DNA of 64,000 nt from NCBI RefSeq assembly GCF_028640845.1, contig NC_080540.1, forward strand, positions 227,028,794 to 227,092,793, written 5' to 3'. The DNA is from Ahaetulla prasina (taxonomy: Eukaryota; Chordata; Lepidosauria; Squamata; Colubridae). The notes under the pieces are model-generated. The model was given only the letters and a program-made list of their open reading frames with translations. It was not told the DNA's origin and did no database searches. A program made the translations under genes and the position numbers. Each line of letters starts with the position of its first letter. The stretch's first letter is position 1. Shown here piece after piece: positions 46,501-58,500 of this stretch.

Positions 46501-49500
46501 AGCCTCTGAAAGCTGATGTTGTAAATCAGGGATCTCCAACCTTGGCCACTTTAAGACTCATGGACTTCAACTTCCAGAATTCTGGAAGTTGAAGTCCACA
46601 AGTCTTAAAGTGGCCAAGGTTGGAGACCCCTGTTGTAAACGGTGATGATAGTGTGATGTCTTCAGTCTCGTATTTTCAGCCCCTTTTGGAACCCTTATGG
46701 CATCTATTTTGTTCTTAAAACCTCCCAACCCGCCCCGTGGGAATGATTAGCCCAATTTTGGTCATTTTATTTAAATAAGATGCTGTAAGATACGTAAGAT
46801 GCTATAAACTTTAAACAATTTAGTCCCTATAAAACTCTAAATTGGCAAAACAATTTTGGCATCAGCTACTCCAGAATATTCCAAGGCCATAAGGAGGTAC
46901 TAGGAACTTTGCTGTAAGGCGTGAGGCCACCAAGCCAAACTCAGCCCCTGATGTAATTTCATTTCATGGAGTTCACATGTCTGACAAGAATACTATGCCT
47001 TTTTTTTGGCAGTCTTCTGCATAGGGAGAAGAAATAGGAAGTGGGGGGGGGGAAAGGAAGGAAGCGCAAAATTGTCAAATTAAAAAATGTACTAGGAATC
47101 ATATTTACCAATTTTGAATGTTGGCATTGTACAATTCTTGTTTATCCCCCTTAAAATATGTAAGCTTGCGTATCAATGTTCAGACTTTCCTGCTCATCCT
47201 TTTAGAATTCGTAATTGGTTATTTATACCATAATTGGTAGTGAAGAAAATTGAATGAATTATTCGTAATTAGTTCTCGAATATGTTTTAAAAGAGTATGT
47301 GTTACTTTTTCTAAAGGTCAGTTTGGTCATGCTTGGTCATCACAGCTTATTCAAATCAGTTGTTAAAATGTGCATGTAAAGTAGCTAACCTATACTAAAC
47401 CCCACCAAGTTAGAGGGATAGATATATCCCTCTAACTTGGTTTTTAATTGGAAGCAAAAACAAACACGTTCACTGCACATCATTATTGAGTGATGTTGCA
47501 AATGATACATATCTTTCCCAATTTACTTACATTTTGCTGCTGTTGAGACTCCAATGTGGCTCTCAATGTTTGTTCCAGTTTTCCTAAAAGTAAGTTCCAT
47601 TCAACTCAGTGTACCAGGAAACAGACATACCAATTTATAGAAATGGTCAAATTTGTTTCATGGGCTTTTTAAAGGGCCTTCTGTTCTGGCCGAAATAATA
47701 ATTCCTGCTGATATGCTGAAATAACATATTATCAGGAGTGGGTTCTACTTACCTTTACTACCGGTTCACAACTGGAGCGCGCACGCGCTTCTGTGCATGT
47801 GCAGAAGCCCCTTGATGATGTCAGGGTTAGTGGGCAGAGCGTCCCACCGGTTTTACTACCGGTTCTATAGAACCAGACAGAATTGGGAGCAGCCCACCAC
47901 TGCATACTATACCAAATTTGTACCATCGATTATCAAATCCCTTCTTATTTATCAATCAGAAATAAAGAACCTTGAGTTAGCCTTCTTCTTCCACACAATT
48001 ACTGCTCTGTTATCAACTTAACTTAAAGAATGCATGAATGCATGACTTGGTGTTTTGTGCCTTGATGTACAGACTTGCATAATAGTTTTGGGTTTTTTAA
48101 TGATTAAAAAAATCTGGTTGATCTATTTTTTAAACCATTCTTCATGTGATCAAATGAGTGTGTAAAATAAATTTATCTGTTTTGGAAGAAAACCCAATTT
48201 GTTGACTTTAGAGTTAGAATTATACTCTCATACTCACTGGAAGGCACTGAGATGTGGAAAACGATAAAAAAAAAGCATCTCTAATTTCTTTCTCCAGTTC
48301 CAGACTTGTTCCATTGTTCCCCTTCTTGAGTAAGCATGTCTTGAACTGAAAACTTGCTAGCATATCCACTTTTTAAAATGGTACTACTAGAGCTATGATG
48401 ATTCATATTATCAGAAAATCTGGTTAGCCTGCTTTTTAAGCCATTGTTTAATCTGTTAAGTCATCTTACCTGTTTTGTAAGAAAAACACAATAATTTACT
48501 TCAGACAGAGTTATATTTACATAATACTGTACCAGATAACTTCTAGAATGCTCTGAGTGAGGAAGATGGTAAAAAGTCGATAGCTACAATTTCTACATTA
48601 TAATCCATTTATGTCTCTGTTACAGGTGCTACAATGAAATTTGTAACAGTTTATCTCCTGGGAATGTTTATTCCATACCTCTATTTAATATACCTCATCC
48701 GACTTGTATTTGAAATGCTGGTTCCCATTATGGGGCGCAGTGGTTCTGAAGCTCCACCAGATGTAGTCATGGGTATTTTTATCGTTGTAATGTGCATATT
48801 TCTGTCTTCCTATTTGGTAAGATAATTTTAAAAGCTTGAATTTTATGCTTGAATTTATTTAATAGCTTTTGAACAGTATATTTAAGCATGTGTCCTGTCA
48901 GTATTCTCACCTGAGGAAAGAAGGCACCATCGGCATGAAAAAAAAATGGCTATGAAGGAGCAAATAAAATCAAAAAAGGAATTTTTTTATTGCAAGCAGA
49001 ATTGCAGTTAATGGGGGTATCTGGGACAATTTTGGTGCGCATATCTTGCTATCGTCCATGTAACATAATGGAGAAGACATAGACAGAGAGGCAACATTCC
49101 CCTTCTTATTCCAGCCACCTCCTTCTGAAATTGGGAAACAATCTTACTTTTTCAGTAAGCATGTCTATGGTTGGACTGCGTATTTATCAACTGAATCTGC
49201 AAATGCCCATAACTATACAATACCTAATTAGAAATTTCCCATGGCAAAATTTGAAATCAGGCAGCACATTTGTGCTGTACTCGATTCTTTTTTAGTCATT
49301 AAAAATAATTTGTAGTAATAGACTGGTTTGTCAGATGAGGTACAATTTCCCCTGGGTTGAATGAGCATGTCAACAATTCCTTTTGCATCTGAGTATTGTC
49401 TCTTGGCTTCCCCTTATTCTCACAAAAACTAAAAGGGAAAAAGAACCAAAAGAACACAGAGAAGTCAAGCTCAAAAACTGTGAGACATTTAACTGTATCT

Positions 49501-52500
49501 TGTGGCTTAAAATGGGTAATTTTCCGTTCTGTGAACTGAGGTGACTACATCCTGCAGTTCCAAAACCATTTACAGCTCTCATTGTTCTCCATATCCTCTA
49601 CCTTTTGTGAATTTTCATTTGTGCAAGACAGCTAGGGCAGTTCACCATCTATAGAAAATTCTGTAATAGAAAATAAAGTTTTGTGCCTTTTTTGTTGCAA
49701 ATTATGTCTGCTCTCTTAATTGATCAATAGATTTTTGCAGCTTATTTAGTACCTGCCAAGGGTGCTAAATTTTGGGAAATTCCCCCCCCCCATCACTTCT
49801 GAGAATTGGTTAAGATATCTTTGCAGCTTTAAACACTTCTTTTAGTTTCTTTAAACTATGATGTTCATAAAGGAATGTTTTGTAGAATAACAGGAAATGT
49901 GTACTTGGCTTTTTTCATCCATATCTCAGTCAAGGGGTAGCACAAAATCAAATGCCTGTGCTCCAAGTAACATTGCAAATGGATTTGGGGAAGTCACTAG
50001 CTTTTTACATGATCTCTGATTCACCACAAACTTAAAAAAATAAAATTAAATTGTATAAGTCAGGGGTCTCCAACCTTGGTCCCTTTAAGACTTGTGGACT
50101 TCTGGGAGTTGAAGTCCACAAGTCTTAAAGGGACCAAGGTTGCAGAGCCCTGGTATAAGTCGAAAAATATGTTTTAAAGAAATAAAATGGTTTATTTTAA
50201 CACGTTTAACATTTAAGTTTGCTTGACACACTTGTTTTCTAGAAATAATTCAGGAAAAGTAATCACTTTCTTTTATTTCCCATTTTTTTCTAGCTCAGCT
50301 TTATTTATCTGTCCAGAAGCACAAAGGTGACCTTAATATCTTTGACAATCATTTTTATAATCACATTCATCCTTGTTTGCAGTGGAATCTTCTTCCCTTT
50401 CAGTTCAGATTTGGCAGACCCAAGGCCTAAGCGAATGCTTCTTCAGGTAAAAGTGTTTCTGAATTTACAGGGAAGCGTAGGATTTGTTTTTGTTTTTTAA
50501 GACTCTCCTTTGAAAGGATAAGTACTTTGCCAAGTACTTGTCCGATGGTTTGAAATTAATAGTATGTGCTTTATTTTCATCAATCTCATTCTCAGATGTG
50601 CTTATCTTATCTTATCTTATCTTCAATATGCCATCTTACCTCAGCTTTTGGATCATGTCATCCCTGGAATTTGAAAAGAGGAAACGGAGAGAAATCTTCA
50701 CTGATTCTGCCCAATTATTTCATGGTTTAATATAAGAGGGTGTCTTGGCAACTTGGTTCCTAATATAAAATAGGAAAAGGCAATCCAAATGTTTTATAAT
50801 CCCAGCTCTCTAGCCACGTTGATTGATTTTTGTGAGAGTTCTATTTCTTACATAGCCACAGTTGTCAATTTACAATCTGCCCCTTATATGAAATGGAAAT
50901 GGCCCAGAGGAATTCAGCAGAAATTCTTGTTCTTCATCTCCAGAGGTGCCTCTGTAACAGCTGTCATCAAACCTTTTGAAACCAACACATCCCATTAAAT
51001 CCAGGAATTTAGTATTGGGGCTTGGAAAGGGTGAATTTCCAAGAAAACTAATCCAAATGGTGAAATACATGCCTAAGGTTGCCCTGAGGTTGGAGGCAAA
51101 ATGTACAAAACTTGATATGAGGACATTGCTTGTATGTTCAAGTATTCACCAATAGTTCATGTCCAACTTCATGTCTGACACAGTTAACATTAATTGATAA
51201 ATACGATTCTTCCTGAAAACTCTAAATTGACAAATAATTATATGAAACTGGATTTTTCAAGGGGACCCTCATGCTCTTGGGACATGATCAGTGATGGCAG
51301 TGCTTAAGCAAAGGATCCTTGATAGGAAACAGAATATCATAAACTCTCAAAAGTGTAGAACTGGAACATATCAACAATGCACACTTCAAAGCAGCCTTTG
51401 AAATACCTAGTCAGGTTAATAAACAATACATTTCAGCCATCAATTATGTTATGGCTCAATATTCTATTATCAGCTAGATAAAAGATTTCATTTCATTTCA
51501 TATGCAAAAAGACTCCATCTGTTCTGTTTCCCTCCCCCAATACTTCCAACAAAGAGTCAGTCAAAGGCTTTCTTTTCTAATTTATTTACATAGATAAATG
51601 TTCTGGCCACGTCTACCCACGGGCCTGCCAAGTCTCTGGAGATAACTAGGAAATTATAGATAAGGCCAGAATTACTCACGAATATATTCTTCCCTCCATT
51701 GATACAGTTTGCCCGTGCAAATTCACTGCTTTGTCCAAGACAAAAAGCCAGGAAGTTCCACCTCCTTTTATAGCCTCTGTAGATGTCACTGCATGACTCA
51801 TCATTCTTTGGCTTTGTCCCAACACTTCCTCTGCTGCGCGCGCTGGTCACGTCTGCGCAGTCTTGCATCACGCCAAAACTGTTCTTGGGGCGTTGCCAAA
51901 TCAGAAGAAGGCCCGGGAGAATCAGGCCTTGCCGGCCCCTCCTCCTCCCTTTGGGTGGGTGCCAGGGAGGGAGAGGGCCCAGGAGAAGCAGGCCTTGCCA
52001 GGTCTTCTCCCTCACTTTCTGAATCATCCGAGTCCAGGAGTCTGAGTCCAGGAACCTGGGTCACAACACCATCCTTATGAAGATGGTAACATTGAAACAC
52101 AAAATCATATTCTGTTGTAACTTTTACCATGAATATGTTTATCATAAACATTTACTAACATCCTTTTATTGGCAAGATAAGATCTCAAGGTAACTCTGAC
52201 TGTTGCAACATTTGTTTTTGCAACATATAAAACTTGCACATGGTAGACAGCAAACTACAATTAGTCCTGGAGTTGCCACCATTATTGGGACCAGAATTTT
52301 CATTGTGGTCAAGTGACTGGACCCAATTTTACAACCATTTTATGATGGTTGAAAGTTAAATCGCATGATTATAAATGCAAATCCAGCTTAACCAATGTCA
52401 GTTTTTGCCAGAAAGTGGCCAAAAACGGTCACACATTGTGATCATGTGACCACAGGACATTATGACCAATTATAAATGCAACCTAATTGCCAAGCATCCA

Positions 52501-55500
52501 AATTGTGACCATGTGACCATAGGAGTGGGGCAATGGTAATAAATTCAAATTTATATTGTAACTTTTTTGGAGGCCAACATTAATTCAGGCTATTATTAAG
52601 CAAACGGGGATAAGTTGAGGACTACTTGTAAATGATTTTGATTAAGTAGAAATGGAAATGGAGGCATCCTACAGATCAAAACAAATACTTAAATCAACCT
52701 ATGGAAATATTGGGCATTTCTCCACATTTGTTGGCTGGTTAGATGTTCAGTATCACCAAGGTACTATGTGTTCAAATGGGTGGAATAAAACAGCAATAAA
52801 CTCAGATCTGTCAAATAAATAAAAGTGTGATTTCCTAATAGGGGTGCCTTCTAGCACAGGTTATATGCATACTGTATATTAAGTCCCTTTAAGGCAAAGT
52901 CTTGTAAAGCAATTCACATAACAATACATATAAAGCTACAACCTTGTGTAGAAATTTAAAACAAAGAATTTAGTTTGGGAATATCAATCATGTAGTTCAA
53001 GTTATTTACTTCCTAATAAAGCCTTTAAATCTTTTGTACATGTGAATTAATTCTTTATTGAATTTAAAGTAATTTAAATTTACAAACTAGTTTCAGTAGC
53101 AACTTCTTGGATTGAAAAGGCATATTCCTTTTTTTTGTTGAACCAGTTTTATTAATTTTTTCTTTTACATACATATTTTATGAACAGAGTATTGACTGGG
53201 TCACATCTTATACAACTTATAACATAATTATATATTGATTTTTATAATCTATTCCAATCTTATGTTTTGTTTTTTCCAAATACAATTTGCATATTTCAAT
53301 TTCTGCCATGATATTTTTTCCCTACTCTTTTATCTTATTTTAATCTCTTCTTAATACATAATATATAAACAGTATCACCATCCACCCTTCAAATCCTAAT
53401 TTCTTAGCATTACTTCAATTAATTATCTTATTTCTCCATTTATAAAATATATTTCTTAAAATCCCCATCACATTTTTTGGCTATAAACTGTACACTTCAT
53501 CTTATTCAATTTTTACATTGAAACCCTTTAATTTAATTGACCACCCACATCTTATCTTAAATCTTTTAAGCACCTAATAAGTAATATCATCATCCACCCT
53601 TAATTCTTGATTTCTTATTATAGCATCAGTTAATTATTTGATTTCATCATTTACAACTTATTTCAAAATCCTCATCACATTTTTTTACGTTTCAATTTTA
53701 TCTCTTAATTTCGGTTATTTTCATAACTCAACCAAATCATCACTTCATATTTCATCTGCTGTTCATTTTACAATACACAATATGCATCATCATATTTACT
53801 TTTTACATTTACAATTACTAATGTTAATACAGTTCCCTTAGATCTACTAATATATACCTTATTTCCCTTCCTCCTTTTCACTATTCTTCCCCTTTTAACC
53901 ATTTTCTCTTGGTCTCTCCAGAGTTCTACTTCTTAAGGAATTCTCCCTTCATTCCGTTCTCTTGTCTTCTTCTTTTTCTTTTTTTTATTCTTATATTTAT
54001 TATATCTTTTCTCCTAGATCTTTTCTCTAACTTTTGAGTCTATTACTTGCATAATTCACCCCAAGTTTTTACCTAATTTTTCCCCATTTTCTTCTCTTCC
54101 CTTTGATTGATTCTTTTTTGGAAAATATTCCCCCAATCCATTCTTTTTTTGCCACTGTTAATCCCAGTGTAATCATCTAACTTTTTATCTTCAATTCCTT
54201 TCCTTCAATATTGTTTTCTGCTTTTCATTTATAATCTCTTTTCCTGTTTAGTGTATTCTAACAAAGTTTCTAACTTTTTATTGCCCTTTATTGATTCATG
54301 CACGTTTTTAAACATCTCAATTAATTCCTCACACATCCAAAACTCCATATTGTCAGTTTAAAAAATTACTGATATTTTTATACTTAATTAATCCATATAG
54401 TCTCTTTTTAATTTCCAAATGGTATCCAGTACAAATATTTGTCCAATCCATTCCAATTTAAAGCTTTATTGTGTTTCACCTCCTTTAGAAGTTGAGACCA
54501 AACCGTTTAAATAGAAACAAATACTTCTTAAAATTTCTTACAGCTCTTGTAGTGATCAAACTCACTGTTGTTATTTAATTCAATTTTCAAGCCTGTTGTT
54601 ATAGTGCTTTCTTTCCACCAGCAGATGTCTCTCTCCAATCCATAATTCTCAGAACTACAAAGTATCCAGCTTGTGAAAGTATTTTAAATCCACATAGCAA
54701 ATATTTTCTTTCAAATTTCTTTTTCTTCTATTGTTTTTAATTTCTCCAAATTCAGTTTTAAATCCAGTTGTAAAATTTCCTTTCTTGGGCTTTGATATTT
54801 TAACTTCCTCTTTGTTCTTCCTTCAAATGTCAAAACTGTCAAAATTATTTCAAATCCTCATTAAAAAGTACTTTCCCTCGGGTTTCTTTTTCTTGTATCA
54901 GTTTTAATTTCTCCAAATCCAATTTTAAATCCAAATATAAAGTTTTCTTTTCTGGGTTTTAGTTTTTAACTTCCTCTTTATTCTTCTTGCTCCATTAAAA
55001 TTCCCAAGTGCCAAATAGCTGCTCATTTCCTCTCCGAGACACCTTTTAAAGTTTTTTTTTAATTCCTTTTTTACCTATGAGTTGGCCAATCATTCACCCG
55101 GTACCAGTACTCCGTCCAAACACCGCTCCTGCACAAAATCTTATTATGGTTGCCCCAGCTTCAAAGCGGTCATTTTTAACGGCTGCCACCCCCTCTGCTG
55201 GTTCGAAGAGCTCCCTCCGACCTTTCAAGGTACTTGCCTGTTCCTCTTAGTCATCTGAGGCACTTCTCCTTCTTCAACGTCCCTACAGTACGGTTCCAGT
55301 CCGAAGACCCCCCAACAATGGTTTGTCTGGCTGGATTTTCGCGAGGCTCGTCAGAGCCCACTATTTTCCAGCCAGTCTCACTGCAACACTTCTGGTTTCT
55401 CTCAAAAAGGCATATTCCTAACCAGGTAATAAATTAGCATTTTACCATTCTGTACATTCTCTGTGTGTGTGTGTGTATCAGAATGTAATATAAAATATGT

Positions 55501-58500
55501 TAAGCACTATTTTAGGAATTGAGGCTAGCAGATTGACAAATATATTCTGTGAAAACTGTTATTACTGTGAAAAGGGATCAAATTTTTGTAGTGATTTATG
55601 TCGCTTGATTTGCCATGTCTGCTGTCTTCACTGGAGCAGGTAAATCACAGTGGACAGTTGTGATTATTATGGTTTGTCACATACCCAGACTATCATATTT
55701 ATTTGCCACCCATCTGGTGGTTTAAGGCAACTCTGAGCAGATTACAGCAGCAGCCATTTCTGCAAAACTATTTGAACCTTGAGTGGACATGCTGGTGTCC
55801 AGAGTGTACTATTACTATTTATAACTTGATAAACTGATAATCATCCTACTCGCTCACTCAATAACTTCCTCTCTGACCTTTCCTTGCTTTCATAATATTA
55901 TTAGCTTTTTCAGTCCAAGCTGTGATCATAATTATTTTTTCATGACTAGCAACAATTAGTATGCTGTTGACAAGGAGTGTCAAACTCAAGGCCTGGGAGT
56001 CGGATCTGGCCGGCCCTCCCAAGCTCCGTTTTCACTGGCAGAAGGTTGCAGAAGGCCATGGCAGCCAAAAATGGAGCTTGGGAGCCCATTTTCGCTGGCA
56101 AAGCACTCGGGCCACCACAGGCGCCCCCAACAGGAATGATTTGAGCTGGCCAAGCCTACCCTGGCCCCCTGAGGTCAAACACAACCCTGATGGGGCCCTC
56201 AACGAAATCGAGTTTAACACTCCTGCTGTTGACTATCATGCAGACAGCTTTGCAGGTTTCCAAAAGTATAGAAAGGAAAATGTCTAGTGCAACAAGCACA
56301 GTCAGATTTAACACTCATATTGCATATTTGAGAAGTCACCCAGACGTTCATAAAGAAAGGACACCCTTTGCCCCAACGAGCTACTTTGTATCTGCCTCAT
56401 GGACAGCTGGCAAAGTCTTAGCGGCTTCTTGTCTTGTCATTTTTCCAGCATTTAAACAGAAGATTTCATAGCCTGGATGGCCATTTGGAAAAAAGTGATT
56501 CTGGAATATGGATGAATGGAATGGACTACAGTGGGATATCGCTCGTTACACCCCACCTGCCTGAGCTCAATGACTCTATTGCAGCCACATGTGAGGAAGG
56601 ATCCCCCCTCTGTGGGTTTCCTTGGATTCTACCCGTGAACTACTTTTTTCGGTTGGTTGTGATCTCACCTAATGAACCAATTCATTTTATTGTTGATATA
56701 ATACTTTTGAAAAATCAGTATCTTCAAGTGAATCGGTAAACCTGTTGCACAAAATGCTACCAGAAGGAAACCAATTGCAAAATATGTCCATAGCAAAGCC
56801 ACAGTCAGACTGGAAAGATCTGAAAATGTGGTTTAGAATTTGCTTTGAAAAGTGGGAGAAGAAGTGATATTTTTCTTTCTTACTGTATCTTTTGCTGGAC
56901 TGACGGGGTTTCCTAAAACTTCTTGCACGGGACAGGAAGGGTTTTTTGTTTTGATCCCTTTGATCTTGAAAGGCAAAACAGATCTTCAGCATGAAGGCAA
57001 TAGGCTAGAAGCAGGAGAGTGTGAGTTCCAGTCCTCTTTTAGGCACGAAGCCAGATGGGTGATCTGGGGCCAGCACTTCTCTCTCAACCCTAGAAGAAGT
57101 TAGTGGCAACCAGTTCTGAAATTATGTCAAGAAACAAAGCAGTCACAGGGTTCAACATTGACATTAAAGCACAAAAGAAGAAAAAAAGAATGTTCTGGGT
57201 GCCATGCAGCAGCATTCCGGCTATTGGGAAGCTGTATTTTGTCCTTCTGCACCCTTTTCTATTTACATTTAAAGAGTGGTAATGAATCCTAATATTTTCG
57301 GAATAAGCTTGGCGCTCATCTGTCAGTAATACTATCAGAGTTATTCCTGTCTCTGTGTAATAGGGACTCTTGTCATTCGGCTTTGTGAAAGTTTTCTGCT
57401 TTGAGCAAAAGTTTGACCCTTTTCTCATTATTTCCTGGGGAATCTGATAAACAAGGGTGGGCTTTTTTTTTAAAAAAAAATTCTGACGAACACTACTTTG
57501 ACAGATTTATCCTTTTATTTTTATATTAAGATGAAAAAGGCTAATCGCTTTGATTTCCTTTGCATGTAAACCTGTAACATTTTGCATATTCAGTAGCATT
57601 TTAGGTTTTAATATACTCAGCCATATTATACTTTGTGAAACAGAATTAATCTGAAACAGCAATTTGAAATATTTTAAAGGACTCTTAAGGTTAATTACAT
57701 TGATAACTTCTTTTTTTTTTTAAATAACTTTTTTAACAGGAAAACATGGTATCTTCCTGCACCAGCAATTACTCCCCGAAACCCCGTTCGCTTTCAGCTT
57801 CTTTCCAAAGAGCAAACACAATGGGATTCTACAAAGTTAACCTTTGAAGTAATAGGTGGGTGAACATCTCATCCTTCCTTGCCTTGAGAGAATTCTTATG
57901 GGGAATTATTTGATCATAACAACTAGTTAGCAATGGCAAATTATTTAATTCATCTAATTATTTATCCAATTATGATGTCATATTAAATCAGGCATCTTCA
58001 GTCAAGTTGTCAGAGATAGCCATCAGCGTGAATACAGCATATCAGATACAACATGCATTTTACAGGCTGTATCTGAACATATTTTTGACTATGATAAGCA
58101 AAGCACTTTTGGCCAAGTATGATTGGACACACAAGGAATTTGTCTCTGGTGCATATGCTCTCGATGTACATAAAAAGGCAATATACACTCATCAAGAATC
58201 ACAAGGCACAACACCCAGTGACAGTCATAGGGTACAAATAAGCAATCAAATCATACTAGGAAACAATCAATATCAATATCAATTGCAAGGATACAAGCAA
58301 CAAAGTTACAGTCATGCAGTCACAAGTGTACGAACACTTAAGGACAGGACATGAAATAACAGGTGGAAACCTATCAAAGAGAGACCTAGAATAAAGAGAA
58401 ATTTCCTGACAGTGAGAACAATTAGTCATTGGAACAGTTTGCCTCCAGAAGTTATGGGTGCTCCATCACTGGAAGTTTTTAAGATTGGACAGTCATTTGT

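Noticed and set aside
51801..52151. 116-codon acidic frame as a host gene
   Set aside because: Most of it lies inside a solo LTR with exact target duplications; the same frame type appears in two other LTR copies. Kept only as a finding about the LTR family.
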